This document shows, piece after piece, positions 16,565 through 25,454 of a stretch of 64,000 nt of DNA; position 1 is the first letter of the stretch; every line of letters starts with the position of its first letter. The position numbers and the translations under genes are program-made. The DNA is from Pseudomonas floridensis (GTDB taxonomy: Bacteria > Pseudomonadota > Gammaproteobacteria > Pseudomonadales > Pseudomonadaceae). Location: NCBI RefSeq assembly GCF_002087235.1, contig NZ_MUIO01000106.1, forward strand, positions 1-64,000. The letters are read 5' to 3'. The notes below the pieces were generated by a model, which was given only the letters and a program-made list of their open reading frames with translations, was not told the DNA's origin and ran no database searches.

Positions 16565-17718
16565 CACCGCGTGCACTGGATATCTTCAAACGTCTGATCG
16601 CGTTCGAAACCGTGTCTTCTGAGTCGAACATGGCGTTGATCGACTATGTTCGCGACCTGTTGGCCACCAAGGGCATCGAGTCGATGATCGTCAAAGACGA
16701 GACCGGGAAGAAGGCCAATCTGTTTGCCAGCACTGGTCCGCGAGACCAGCCGGGCGTGTTGCTCTCCGGGCACACCGATGTGGTACCTGCCGCCGGTCAG
16801 GCGTGGACGGTGCCTCCTTTTCAAGCGACGCTGCGTGACGGGCGTATCTATGGGCGTGGCACCTGTGACATGAAAGGCTTCATTGCGCTGGCCATAGACG
16901 CCATGCTCGATGCCGCAGACATGACCCTGACGCGCCCGCTGCAACTGGCCTTGTCCCACGATGAAGAAATCGGCTGTGTCGGCGTGCGGCGTCTGCTGGA
17001 CGTGCTGCATCTGGCGCCTGTGCGTCCGTTTCTGTGTGTAGTGGGTGAGCCGACGCTGATGCAGTTCGCAGTCGGTCACAAAGGCAAGAGTTCGTACCGC
17101 ACCTATTGCCGTGGCCAGGAAGCACATTCCTCGCTGGCACCGCGTGCGGTCAACGCGATTCATCTGGCCAGCGACTTCATTGCCGAGCTGCGCAAAAGTC
17201 AGGCACGGGTCGAGCAGCAGGGCGTGCGTGACGACGGCTACGACATTCCCTACAGCACGGTGCACATCGGGCGTATCGATGGCGGCAAGGCGCTGAACAT
17301 CGTGCCCAACCTGTGCACGCTGGAGTTCGAATACCGCAATCTGCCGGGCGATGATCCCGATCAGTTGCTCGAGCAACTGCGCGAGCGTGCCGACGTGCTG
17401 GTGCGCGAGGCTCGGCAGTTGTCCGGCGTGGCCGACATCGAGATCGAGATCATGAATGAGTACCCGGCGCTGCAGACCCATCCCAGCGTTGAAGCGGTGC
17501 GCATGCTGCACGCATTCGCCGAACCCGGCACGCAACACATCAAGGTCTCTTACGGCACCGAGGGCGGCTTGTTCGCCGGGCGCCTCAACGTACCCGTGGT
17601 GGTCTGCGGACCGGGCTCCATCGAGCAGGCGCACAAACCTGACGAGTTCATCGAGGAAAGTCAGATGAACGCAGGTCAGCGTTTTCTGCAAAGTCTGCTG
17701 GGCTCGCTGAAGCAGTAG
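16561..17718 (+). CDS. M20 amidohydrolase, acetylornithine deacetylase (ArgE)-like
   Basis: A 385-residue metallo-hydrolase of family M20. Metal and catalytic residues are visible: His71 and Asp73 in SGHTDVVP, Asp103 in RGTCDMKG, Glu135/Glu136 in SHDEEIG, a Glu in VVGEPT, and a C-terminal His in EQAHKPDEF. SYGTEGGLF is characteristic of ArgE. Its ATG overlaps the previous stop, placing it in the operon, so I infer a catabolic role in removing an acyl group from an amino-acid product rather than arginine synthesis. The dimerisation domain is around residues 175-290. Confidence 0.85.
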   Translation: MTPRALDIFKRLIAFETVSSESNMALIDYVRDLLATKGIESMIVKDETGKKANLFASTGPRDQPGVLLSGHTDVVPAAGQAWTVPPFQATLRDGRIYGRGTCDMKGFIALAIDAMLDAADMTLTRPLQLALSHDEEIGCVGVRRLLDVLHLAPVRPFLCVVGEPTLMQFAVGHKGKSSYRTYCRGQEAHSSLAPRAVNAIHLASDFIAELRKSQARVEQQGVRDDGYDIPYSTVHIGRIDGGKALNIVPNLCTLEFEYRNLPGDDPDQLLEQLRERADVLVREARQLSGVADIEIEIMNEYPALQTHPSVEAVRMLHAFAEPGTQHIKVSYGTEGGLFAGRLNVPVVVCGPGSIEQAHKPDEFIEESQMNAGQRFLQSLLGSLKQ

Positions 17719-17838
17719 AGGCTGCCGTGCGGGCGCAAAATTCAGCATCGCACGCAGCTCGCGCGCTCTGCTTTCGGCATCCTGGACTGTGATGGCTGCT
17801 TAGACTGGCAGTCATCCCGGAACAGGACTCGACCGACC

Positions 17839-19296
17839 ATGCTCAAGAACCATTTGAAAGACCCCAGCCTGCTGGTAGAACGCGCCTATGTCGATGGGCA
17901 ATGGATCGTTGCCGACGACGGCGCGACGCTGGACATCACTGACCCGGCGACCGGCGAGGTCATCGCCCGGGTTCCGGCCTTGCAAGGCGCTGAAACCCGC
18001 CGCGCCATCGAGGCCGCCGACCGTGCGTGGCCCGCCTGGCGCGCCCGTCCCGCTGCCGAGCGTGCCGTGTTGCTGGAGCGCTGGCATCAGGCGATGCTGG
18101 AAAACGTCGAAGACCTGGCGCTGATCATGACCCTTGAGCAGGGCAAGCCGCTGAACGAGTCGCGTGGCGAAATCCGTTATGGCGCCAGCTTCGTCAAATG
18201 GTTTGCCGAAGAAGCGCGCCGCTCCTACGGCGAGACCATTCCTGCGCCCAGCGCGGACCGTCGCCTGATGACGCTCAAACAGCCGGTAGGCGTGTGCGCG
18301 GCCATCACACCGTGGAATTTCCCCAACGCGATGATCACTCGCAAATGCGCGCCAGCGCTGGCGGCTGGCTGCCCGATCATTGTCAAACCGTCGGACCTGA
18401 CGCCTTTGTCCGCACTGGCACTGGCGGTGTTGGCCGAGCGTGTGGGCATTCCCGCAGGCGTATTCAATGTAGTCACCGGCATGCCCGCCGGTATCGGTGA
18501 AGAACTGACCGGCAACCCGGTGGTGCGCAAGATTTCCTTCACCGGCTCGACCGCAGTCGGGCGGTTGCTGATGCGCCAGAGCGCCGAACACATCAAGCGC
18601 CTGAGCCTGGAACTGGGTGGTAACGCGCCGTTCATCGTGTTCGATGATGCTGACCTTGAACAGGCAGTCACCGGCATCATGCTCAGCAAGTTTCGCAACG
18701 CCGGACAGACCTGCGTGTGCGCCAACCGGATTCTGGTGCAGGACGGCATCTATGACCGGTTTGCGGCGCGGCTGGTGGAGGAGGTGGGCAAACTCAAGGT
18801 CGGCAACGGTCTGGAAGAGGGCGTCACCATTGGCCCGCTGATCAACCCGGCAGCCGTCGGCAAGGTCGCCCGGCACATCGATGACGCCTTGAGTCAGGGC
18901 GCGACCCTGTTGTGTGGCGGCATTCCTGAAGGCGACACGCAATTCGTCCAGCCGACCGTGCTGGGGGACGCGCACGCCAACATGCTGCTGGCCAACGAAG
19001 AAACCTTCGGCCCGGTCGCGCCGCTAATGCGCTTCACTGACGAAGCCCAGGCGCTGGCGCTGGCCAACGCCACGCCGTACGGGCTGGGCGCGTACTACTT
19101 CACTCAGGACCTGCGCCGCTCATGGCGTTTTGGCGAGGCGCTGGAGTTCGGCATGGTCGGGCTCAACACCGGCATCATCTCGATGGAAGTCGCGCCGTTT
19201 GGCGGCGTCAAACAGTCCGGCCTGGGCCGAGAAGGCTCCAGCTACGGCCTGGATGAGTATCTCGAAGTAAAGGCGTTTCACGTCGGCGGGTTGTAA
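17839..19296 (+). CDS. NAD(P)-dependent aldehyde dehydrogenase, succinate-semialdehyde dehydrogenase-like
   Basis: A 485-residue aldehyde dehydrogenase. The catalytic pair is Glu258 (LELGGNAPF) and Cys292 in GQTCVCANR. That double-cysteine form is typical of GabD-type succinate-semialdehyde dehydrogenases, as are KPSDLTPLSALAL and the C-terminal GGVKQSGLGREGSSYGLDEY. It lies 120 bp after the M20 gene and ends at a bidirectional terminator. It would oxidise the semialdehyde made by the upstream oxidases, feeding succinate or glutarate into central metabolism. It may serve both this operon and the adjacent polyamine pathway, which yields GABA and then succinate semialdehyde. Confidence 0.87.
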   Translation: MLKNHLKDPSLLVERAYVDGQWIVADDGATLDITDPATGEVIARVPALQGAETRRAIEAADRAWPAWRARPAAERAVLLERWHQAMLENVEDLALIMTLEQGKPLNESRGEIRYGASFVKWFAEEARRSYGETIPAPSADRRLMTLKQPVGVCAAITPWNFPNAMITRKCAPALAAGCPIIVKPSDLTPLSALALAVLAERVGIPAGVFNVVTGMPAGIGEELTGNPVVRKISFTGSTAVGRLLMRQSAEHIKRLSLELGGNAPFIVFDDADLEQAVTGIMLSKFRNAGQTCVCANRILVQDGIYDRFAARLVEEVGKLKVGNGLEEGVTIGPLINPAAVGKVARHIDDALSQGATLLCGGIPEGDTQFVQPTVLGDAHANMLLANEETFGPVAPLMRFTDEAQALALANATPYGLGAYYFTQDLRRSWRFGEALEFGMVGLNTGIISMEVAPFGGVKQSGLGREGSSYGLDEYLEVKAFHVGGL

Positions 19297-19329
19297 GGCC
19301 TGCTTGAAAACGGCTTGCAGTTGCGCAAT

Positions 19330-19369
19330 AAAAAACGCCGCAAAGCTCATAGAGCCTGCGGCGTTTTTT
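19330..19369. terminator. Bidirectional rho-independent terminator
   Basis: AAAAAACGCCGCA (19330-19342) pairs exactly with TGCGGCGTTTTTT (19357-19369). T-runs follow the GC stem on both strands, so it terminates the rightward aldehyde dehydrogenase gene and the leftward glutamine-synthetase-like gene. Confidence 0.93.
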
Positions 19370-19385
19370 GTTGCCCGGCCGTCGA

Positions 19386-20762
19386 TCAGACGGTGTGCAG
19401 GTACCAGTTGTACTCAAGGTCGGAGATGGAGTGTTCGAACTCCTCCAGCTCGCTCTCTTTACAGGCCACGAAAATATCGATGTATTTCGGGTCGATGTAC
19501 TTGGCCATGACGGCGCTGTCGTCCAGCTCGCGCAGGGCATCGCGCAGGTTGTTCGGCAGGCTCTGTTCGTGCTGCTCGTAGGAATTGCCTTCCACCGGAG
19601 CGCCAGGCTCGATCTTGTTGGTCAGACCGTGGTGCACACCTGCGAGCACGGAAGCCATCAGCAGATACGGGTTGGCATCGGCACCGGCAACGCGGTGTTC
19701 GATACGCACGGCGTCTGCCGTGCCCGTCGGAACCCGGATGGCAACCGTGCGGTTGTCCAGGCCCCAGGTTGGCGAGTTGGGTACGTAGAACTGGGCACCG
19801 AACCGGCGATACGAGTTGACGTTCGGGCACAGGAACGCCATCTGCGCCGGCAGGGTCTCGAGCACACCGCCGATCGCATGACGTAATGCGGCGTTCTGCT
19901 CGGGATCCTCGCTGGTGAAGATATTCTTGCCATCGCGATCCAGAATCGAGATGTGAACGTGCAGACCATTCCCTGCCTGACCCGGATAGGGCTTGGCCAT
20001 GAAGGTCGTGTCCATTTCGTGGTCGTAGGCGATGTTCTTGATCAGACGCTTGAGCAGGACCGCGTAGTCGCACGCCTTGATCGGGTCGGCGACATGGTGC
20101 AGGTTCACTTCGAACTGCGCCGGGGCACTTTCCTTGACGATGGCGTCAGCCGGAATGCCCTGCTCTTTGGCACCTTCCAGAATGTCCTGAAGGCAATCGA
20201 CGTATTCGTCGAGGTCGTCGATCAGATAGACCTGGGTCGAGTGGGGGCGTTTGCCGGAAATCGGTGAGCGCGGAGGCTGTGGACGACCGTTCACGTTCTC
20301 CTGATCGATCAGGTAGAACTCCAGTTCGAACGCGGCGCAGATGGTCAGGCCCAGATCGTCGAATTTGGTCACGACCTGGCGCAACACTTCGCGCGGGTCG
20401 GCGAAGAACGGGTCGCCTTCGAGTTCGTGCATGGTCATCAGCAATTGCGCGGTGGGGCGCTTCTGCCAAGGCTCGTTGCACAGGGTGTCGGGGATTGGAT
20501 AGCAGATTCGGTCAGCATCACCGATGTCCAGGCCCAGGCCGGTGCTTTCCACCGTGGAGCCATTGATATCCAGAGCAAATAAAGAGGCTGGCAGGTTGAT
20601 GCCTTTCTCGTAAACCTTATGGAGGCTGGTGCGTTCGATGCGCTTGCCACGCACCACACCATTCATATCTGCAATCAGAAGGTCAACGTACAGAACCTCA
20701 GGATGTTCCTTAAGGAACGCGTTCGCTTCATTAAGCTGAACGGCACGCGGGGGTACCGACAT
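19386..20762 (-). CDS. spuI: Gamma-glutamylpolyamine synthetase, glutamine-synthetase family
   Basis: A 458-residue member of the PuuA/SpuI/PauA branch of glutamine synthetases, which joins glutamate to putrescine or another polyamine with ATP. Family motifs include ADMNGVVRGKRI, FELEFYL (metal-binding Glu), GNGLHVHISI (metal-binding His) and RVAGADANPYLLMAS. The adenylylation segment of ordinary GlnA (NLYDLP) is absent. It is transcribed away from the other spu genes, as recalled for spuI in P. aeruginosa. AAGGTG lies about 9 nt before the ATG. An inverted repeat 29-44 bp upstream may regulate it. Substrate choice among polyamines cannot be settled from sequence. Confidence 0.85.
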   Translation of the reverse strand: MSVPPRAVQLNEANAFLKEHPEVLYVDLLIADMNGVVRGKRIERTSLHKVYEKGINLPASLFALDINGSTVESTGLGLDIGDADRICYPIPDTLCNEPWQKRPTAQLLMTMHELEGDPFFADPREVLRQVVTKFDDLGLTICAAFELEFYLIDQENVNGRPQPPRSPISGKRPHSTQVYLIDDLDEYVDCLQDILEGAKEQGIPADAIVKESAPAQFEVNLHHVADPIKACDYAVLLKRLIKNIAYDHEMDTTFMAKPYPGQAGNGLHVHISILDRDGKNIFTSEDPEQNAALRHAIGGVLETLPAQMAFLCPNVNSYRRFGAQFYVPNSPTWGLDNRTVAIRVPTGTADAVRIEHRVAGADANPYLLMASVLAGVHHGLTNKIEPGAPVEGNSYEQHEQSLPNNLRDALRELDDSAVMAKYIDPKYIDIFVACKESELEEFEHSISDLEYNWYLHTV

Positions 20763-21393
20763 GATGCAACACCTTTGTTGTTAAAAATATCAATCATCAA
20801 TGATTGCGGATCTCAGTCAATCCGAAAGCCATGATGAAGTCAATAGAGCCTGTATGTGCCCTAAAACTGCACCGAATAGCCTTTTTTGCTGCTATTTGGG
20901 GCATTTTTTCGGGTTTGCGGCTGCCGTAAAATCTGAGCGAGAGCGGCCTGTCTTCTATTTTTAACGGATTGTTGTATAAAAAAATGAACAAGGCTAAGCT
21001 CGATTGCAACCCATAAAGCAATAATACCGGGGGTTCAATGCTGCGCCTTCCCTTGACCGGCATGACCATGTCCAATCCGCAGAACGGTCATCATGCCTGT
21101 GATATCAGTGCTCACGGTGCGCTGTCGATTCCGAAGGCACCCGGATGGCCGTCGGGCCTCACCTGTTTCACTCTCAATGCTGGACACTACCACTATAGCG
21201 GCCCCGCCAGTGTGACGGCGGCTGCCTGGAAGTGTGCTTCGGGCAGGCTGAATGAACGCGCCGTGGCTTTCACATTGCCTGCTCAGCTGTCACCTTACCC
21301 CTTATTGGCTTCTTAAACGAGTTGTACACCATGACGCCGATGCGTCTGAAAAACGCCTGATCGTGATCAGGACACCAAAACCCTGAGGTATTT
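20763..21393. other. 631-bp divergent intergenic region between spuI and spuB
   Basis: It should carry the promoters of both divergent polyamine operons. An inverted repeat at 20791-20806 lies close to spuI, and an AT-rich patch (TTGTATAAAAAAATGAAC) is near 20970. P. aeruginosa has spuA, a gamma-glutamyl-GABA hydrolase of about 250 residues, between these genes; there is no room or trace for it here. A 92-codon open frame at 21038-21316 has no ribosome site and resembles nothing I know. Confidence 0.55.
20791..20806. promoter_or_regulatory. Inverted repeat upstream of spuI, candidate operator
   Basis: CAATCAT (20791-20797) and ATGATTG (20800-20806) are exact reverse complements with 2 nt between them, 29-44 bp before the spuI ATG on the minus strand. 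This is where a repressor would overlap the promoter. No bound protein can be named from sequence. Confidence 0.45.
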
Positions 21394-22752
21394 ATGAGTA
21401 CCAACCTCGACCAGCTCACCGATTGGTTGAAAGAACACAAGATCACCGAAGTCGAATGCATGATGTCCGACCTTACCGGGATCACTCGCGGCAAAATCTC
21501 CCCGACCAACAAATTCATCGCTGAAAAGGGCATGCGTCTGCCTGAAAGCGTACTGCTGCAGACGGTGACCGGCGACTACGTGGAAGATGACATCTACTAC
21601 GAGCTGCTGGACCCGGCCGACATCGACATGATCTGCCGCCCTGACCAGAACGCGGTGTATCTGGTGCCCTGGGCCATCGAGCCGACCGCGCAGGTCATCC
21701 ACGACACCTACGACAAGCAAGGCAACCCCATCGAGCTGTCGCCGCGCAACGTGCTCAAGAAAGTTCTCAAGCTCTACGCCGATCAAGGCTGGCAGCCCAT
21801 CGTGGCGCCGGAGATGGAGTTCTACCTGACCAAGCGTAGTGACGACCCGGACTATCCGCTGCAACCTCCGGTCGGTCGCTCGGGACGTCCCGAAACCGGT
21901 CGCCAGTCGTTCTCCATTGAAGCGGCCAACGAGTTCGACCCGCTGTTCGAGGATGTCTACGACTGGTGCGAGCTGCAGAACCTGGACCTGGACACGCTGA
22001 TCCACGAAGACGGCACGGCACAGATGGAGATCAATTTCCGTCATGGCGACGCCCTGTCGCTGGCCGACCAGATTCTGGTGTTCAAGCGCACCATGCGCGA
22101 GGCGGCGCTCAAGCACGACGTGGCGGCGACGTTCATGGCCAAGCCCATGACCGGCGAGCCCGGCAGTGCCATGCACTTGCACCAGAGCATCATCGACATC
22201 GAGACCGGCAAGAACATCTTCTCCAACGACGACGGGACGATGAGCGAACTGTTCCTCAACCATGTCGGCGGTTTGCAGAAATTCATCCCCGAGCTGTTGC
22301 CGCTGTTCGCGCCCAACGTGAACTCGTTCCGCCGCTTCCTGCCGGACACCTCGGCGCCGGTCAACGTGGAGTGGGGCGAAGAGAACCGCACGGTCGGCCT
22401 GCGTGTGCCGGATGCCGGTCCGCAGAACCGTCGCGTGGAAAACCGCCTGCCGGGCGCGGACGCGAACCCTTATCTGGCTATCGCTGCCAGCCTGCTGTGC
22501 GGCTTCATCGGCATGGTCGAGGGCATCAACCCGAGCGCGCCGGTGGTGGGCCGCGGTTACGAGCGCCGTAATCTGCGCCTGCCGCTGACCATCGAGGACG
22601 CATTGGAGCGGATGGAAAACAGCAAGACCATCGAGAAATACCTGGGCAAGAAATTCATCATCGGTTACGTCGCGGTCAAGCGCGCCGAGCATGAAAACTT
22701 CAAGCGCGTGATCAGCTCCTGGGAGCGCGAGTTCCTGCTCTTTGCCGTCTGA
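21394..22752 (+). CDS. spuB: Second glutamine-synthetase-family enzyme of polyamine catabolism
   Basis: A 452-residue glutamine-synthetase-like ligase, clearly diverged from the protein at 19386-20762 but with the same landmarks: MMSDLTGITRGK, APEMEFYLT, GSAMHLHQSI and RLPGADANPYLAIAASLL. It starts with MSTNLDQL and ends SSWEREFLLFAV. Family members condense glutamate with polyamines or similar amines. It is first gene of a rightward run spuB-spuC-spuD-spuE-spuF-spuG-spuH. A 12-bp-stem hairpin separates it from spuC. Keeping two ligases in one locus suggests different polyamines (for example putrescine and spermidine) or partial redundancy. Confidence 0.85.
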   Translation: MSTNLDQLTDWLKEHKITEVECMMSDLTGITRGKISPTNKFIAEKGMRLPESVLLQTVTGDYVEDDIYYELLDPADIDMICRPDQNAVYLVPWAIEPTAQVIHDTYDKQGNPIELSPRNVLKKVLKLYADQGWQPIVAPEMEFYLTKRSDDPDYPLQPPVGRSGRPETGRQSFSIEAANEFDPLFEDVYDWCELQNLDLDTLIHEDGTAQMEINFRHGDALSLADQILVFKRTMREAALKHDVAATFMAKPMTGEPGSAMHLHQSIIDIETGKNIFSNDDGTMSELFLNHVGGLQKFIPELLPLFAPNVNSFRRFLPDTSAPVNVEWGEENRTVGLRVPDAGPQNRRVENRLPGADANPYLAIAASLLCGFIGMVEGINPSAPVVGRGYERRNLRLPLTIEDALERMENSKTIEKYLGKKFIIGYVAVKRAEHENFKRVISSWEREFLLFAV

Positions 22753-22756
22753 TCCG

Positions 22757-22791
22757 GCGGGACGCCGCCGTGCAAAAGAGCGGCGTCCCGC
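22757..22791 (+). terminator. Intercistronic hairpin between spuB and spuC
   Basis: GCGGGACGCCGC (22757-22768) pairs exactly with GCGGCGTCCCGC (22780-22791) around an 11-nt loop, 5 nt after the spuB stop codon and 28 nt before spuC. There is no T-run, so partial termination or mRNA stabilisation is more likely than a full stop. Confidence 0.65.
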
Positions 22792-22819
22792 TAACCGACC
22801 CGATTAAAGGAAGTGCTGC

Positions 22820-24187
22820 ATGAGTGCCAACCACAACCCGCAAACCCTTGAATGGCAAGCCTTGAGCAGCGAGCATCATCTGGCACCGTTCAGCGACTAC
22901 AAGCAGCTCAAGGAAAAAGGCCCGCGCATCATTACCCGCGCCGACGGCGTTTATTTGTGGGACAGCGAAGGCAATCGCATTCTGGACGGCATGTCAGGCC
23001 TGTGGTGCGTCGCCATCGGTTACGGCCGCGAAGAGCTGGCTGATGCCGCCAGCAAGCAAATGCGCGAACTGCCGTATTACAACCTGTTCTTCCAGACCGC
23101 TCACCCGCCGGTGCTGGAACTGGCCAAAGTGATTTCCGACATCGCGCCGCCAGGCATGAATCACGTGTTCTTCACCGGTTCCGGTTCCGAAGGCAATGAC
23201 ACCATGCTGCGCATGGTTCGCCATTACTGGGCGCTCAAGGGTCAGCCGAACAAGAAGACCATCATCAGCCGCATCAACGGTTATCACGGCTCCACGGTAG
23301 CGGGCGCCAGTCTGGGTGGCATGACCTACATGCACGAGCAGGGCGATCTGCCGATTCCGGGTATCGCGCACATTCCGCAGCCGTACTGGTTCGGCGAAGG
23401 TGGCGACATGACGCCGGATGAGTTCGGCATCTGGGCGGCCGAGCAACTGGAGAAGAAGATTCTCGAGCTGGGCGTCGATAATGTCGGCGCGTTCATCGCC
23501 GAACCGATCCAGGGCGCGGGCGGTGTGATCGTCCCGCCAGACAGCTACTGGCCAAAGATCAAGGAGATCCTGTCGCGCTACGACATCCTGTTCGTCGCTG
23601 ATGAGGTCATCTGTGGTTTTGGCCGCACCAGTGAGTGGTTCGGTAGCGATTTCTACGGCTTGAAGCCGGATATGATGACCATCGCCAAGGGCCTGACCTC
23701 CGGCTACGTGCCGATGGGCGGCTTGATCGTGCGCAACGAAATCGTGGCTGTGCTCAACGAGGGCGGCGATTTCAACCACGGGTTCACCTATTCCGGGCAT
23801 CCGGTGGCCGCCGCCGTGGCGCTGGAGAACATTCGTATCCTGCGCGAAGAAAAGATCGTCGAACGGGTCAAGTCTGAAACGGCACCATATTTGCAAAAGC
23901 GTCTGCGTGAGCTGAGCGATCATCCGCTCGTGGGCGAAGTCCGCGGCATCGGTCTGCTGGGCGCCATCGAGCTTGTGAAGAACAAGGCGACCCGCGAGCG
24001 CTACACGGACAAAGGTGCGGGCATGATCTGTCGAACCTTCTGCTTCGATAATGGCCTGATCATGCGGGCCGTGGGTGACACCATGATCATTGCGCCACCC
24101 TTGGTCATCAGTTTCGAGCAGATCGACGAACTGGTGGAAAAAGCTCGTCGCTGCCTGGATCTGACGTTGGCGGCGCTGCAAGGGTAA
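22820..24187 (+). CDS. spuC: Putrescine-pyruvate aminotransferase
   Basis: A 455-residue class III, PLP-dependent aminotransferase. Lys290 (TIAKGLTSGYVPMGG) is the Schiff-base lysine, Asp261 in LFVADEVICGFGR contacts the PLP nitrogen, and GSGSEGNDT holds the phosphate. In P. aeruginosa SpuC moves an amino group from putrescine (or cadaverine) to pyruvate, giving 4-aminobutanal, which goes on to GABA. A good AAGGAAG ribosome site precedes the ATG. It lies between the ligase gene and the polyamine transporter. Confidence 0.9.
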   Translation: MSANHNPQTLEWQALSSEHHLAPFSDYKQLKEKGPRIITRADGVYLWDSEGNRILDGMSGLWCVAIGYGREELADAASKQMRELPYYNLFFQTAHPPVLELAKVISDIAPPGMNHVFFTGSGSEGNDTMLRMVRHYWALKGQPNKKTIISRINGYHGSTVAGASLGGMTYMHEQGDLPIPGIAHIPQPYWFGEGGDMTPDEFGIWAAEQLEKKILELGVDNVGAFIAEPIQGAGGVIVPPDSYWPKIKEILSRYDILFVADEVICGFGRTSEWFGSDFYGLKPDMMTIAKGLTSGYVPMGGLIVRNEIVAVLNEGGDFNHGFTYSGHPVAAAVALENIRILREEKIVERVKSETAPYLQKRLRELSDHPLVGEVRGIGLLGAIELVKNKATRERYTDKGAGMICRTFCFDNGLIMRAVGDTMIIAPPLVISFEQIDELVEKARRCLDLTLAALQG

Positions 24188-24338
24188 TCGTTCTGCGAGC
24201 AGGACAGAATGGCGTTTCTTCAGTTTGATTTGGGTGTTCGACAAGGGGCGGCTTGAAAGCCTGCCCTTGAACTTGCCAGACTAATGGCTACAAGCCGCTA
24301 ATCTAATCGGTCAGTGATAAAAAACATTGGAGCTACGC

Positions 24339-25436
24339 ATGAAAAAATTTGGCAAGACCCTTCTCGCTCTGTCCCTGATGGGCGTCGTGGCCGCCGCTGC
24401 ACAGGCCGATGACAAAGTGCTGCACGTCTACAACTGGTCCGATTACATCGCACCGGACACCATCGCCAAGTTCGAGAAAGAGTCGGGCATCAAGGTGGTC
24501 TACGACGTTTTCGACAGCAACGAGACGCTGGAAGCCAAATTGCTGGCCGGCAAGTCCGGCTATGACATCGTCGTACCGTCCAACAATTTCCTGGCCAAGC
24601 AGATCAAGGCAGGCGTTTACCAGGAACTGGACAAGTCCAGGCTGCCGAACTGGAAGAACCTGAACGAATCGCTGCTCAAGGCCGTGTCGGTCAGCGACCC
24701 GGGCAACCAGCATGCATTCCCGTACATGTGGGGCTCGATCGGTATCGGCATCAACCCGGACAAGGTCAAGGCCGCCCTGGGCGCAGACGCACCGGTCAAC
24801 TCCTGGGACCTGCTGTTCAAGCCTGAAAACGCTGCCAGGCTGAAGTCGTGCGGCATCAGCTTCCTCGATTCACCAACCGAAATGCTGCCGATCGCCCTGC
24901 ATTATCTCGGTTACCCGACCGACTCTCAGGACAAGAAGCAACTGGCCGAAGCCGAAGCGTTGTTCATGAAGATTCGTCCTTCGATCGGCTACTTCCACTC
25001 GTCCAAGTACATCTCGGACCTGGCCAACGGCAACATCTGCGTAGCGGTCGGTTACTCGGGTGACATCTACCAGGCCAAGTCGCGTGCCGAAGAGGCCGGT
25101 GGCAAGGTCAAGGTGGGTTACAACATTCCGAAGGAAGGCGCTGGCAGCTTCTATGACATGGTCGCCATCCCCAAGGATGCCGAAAACGTCGAAGGTGCCT
25201 ACAAGTTCATGACCTTCCTGATGAAGCCGGAAGTCATGGCTGAAATCACCAACGCCGTGCGCTTCCCGAATGGTAATGCGGCCGCAACGGCACTGGTCGA
25301 CAAGGACATCACCAGTGATCCGGGCGTTTACCCACCTGCCGATGTACAGGCCAAACTGTATGCCATCGCGGACCTGCCAGCGGCCACGCAACGGATCATG
25401 ACCCGCAGCTGGACCAAGATCAAATCAGGTAAATAA
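24339..25436 (+). CDS. spuD: Polyamine-binding periplasmic protein 1
   Basis: A 365-residue PotF/SpuD-type binding protein for putrescine or spermidine. A Sec signal peptide MKKFGKTLLALSLMGVVAAAAQA precedes DDKVLHVYNWSDYIAPDT, the start typical of PotD/PotF proteins. ATG 24339 has GGAG 6 nt upstream and is preferred over an in-frame TTG at 24327. The neighbouring gene encodes a second binding protein with about half identical residues in the stretches I compared. The C-terminus (MTRSWTKIKSGK) is shared by both. Confidence 0.9.
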   Translation: MKKFGKTLLALSLMGVVAAAAQADDKVLHVYNWSDYIAPDTIAKFEKESGIKVVYDVFDSNETLEAKLLAGKSGYDIVVPSNNFLAKQIKAGVYQELDKSRLPNWKNLNESLLKAVSVSDPGNQHAFPYMWGSIGIGINPDKVKAALGADAPVNSWDLLFKPENAARLKSCGISFLDSPTEMLPIALHYLGYPTDSQDKKQLAEAEALFMKIRPSIGYFHSSKYISDLANGNICVAVGYSGDIYQAKSRAEEAGGKVKVGYNIPKEGAGSFYDMVAIPKDAENVEGAYKFMTFLMKPEVMAEITNAVRFPNGNAAATALVDKDITSDPGVYPPADVQAKLYAIADLPAATQRIMTRSWTKIKSGK

Positions 25437-25454
25437 GCCTGTCATGAAACCTGT

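Noticed and set aside
21038..21316. A 92-codon open frame between spuI and spuB, considered as a spuA remnant
   Set aside because: No glutamine-amidotransferase motif such as a G-x-C-x-G nucleophile elbow and no ribosome site.
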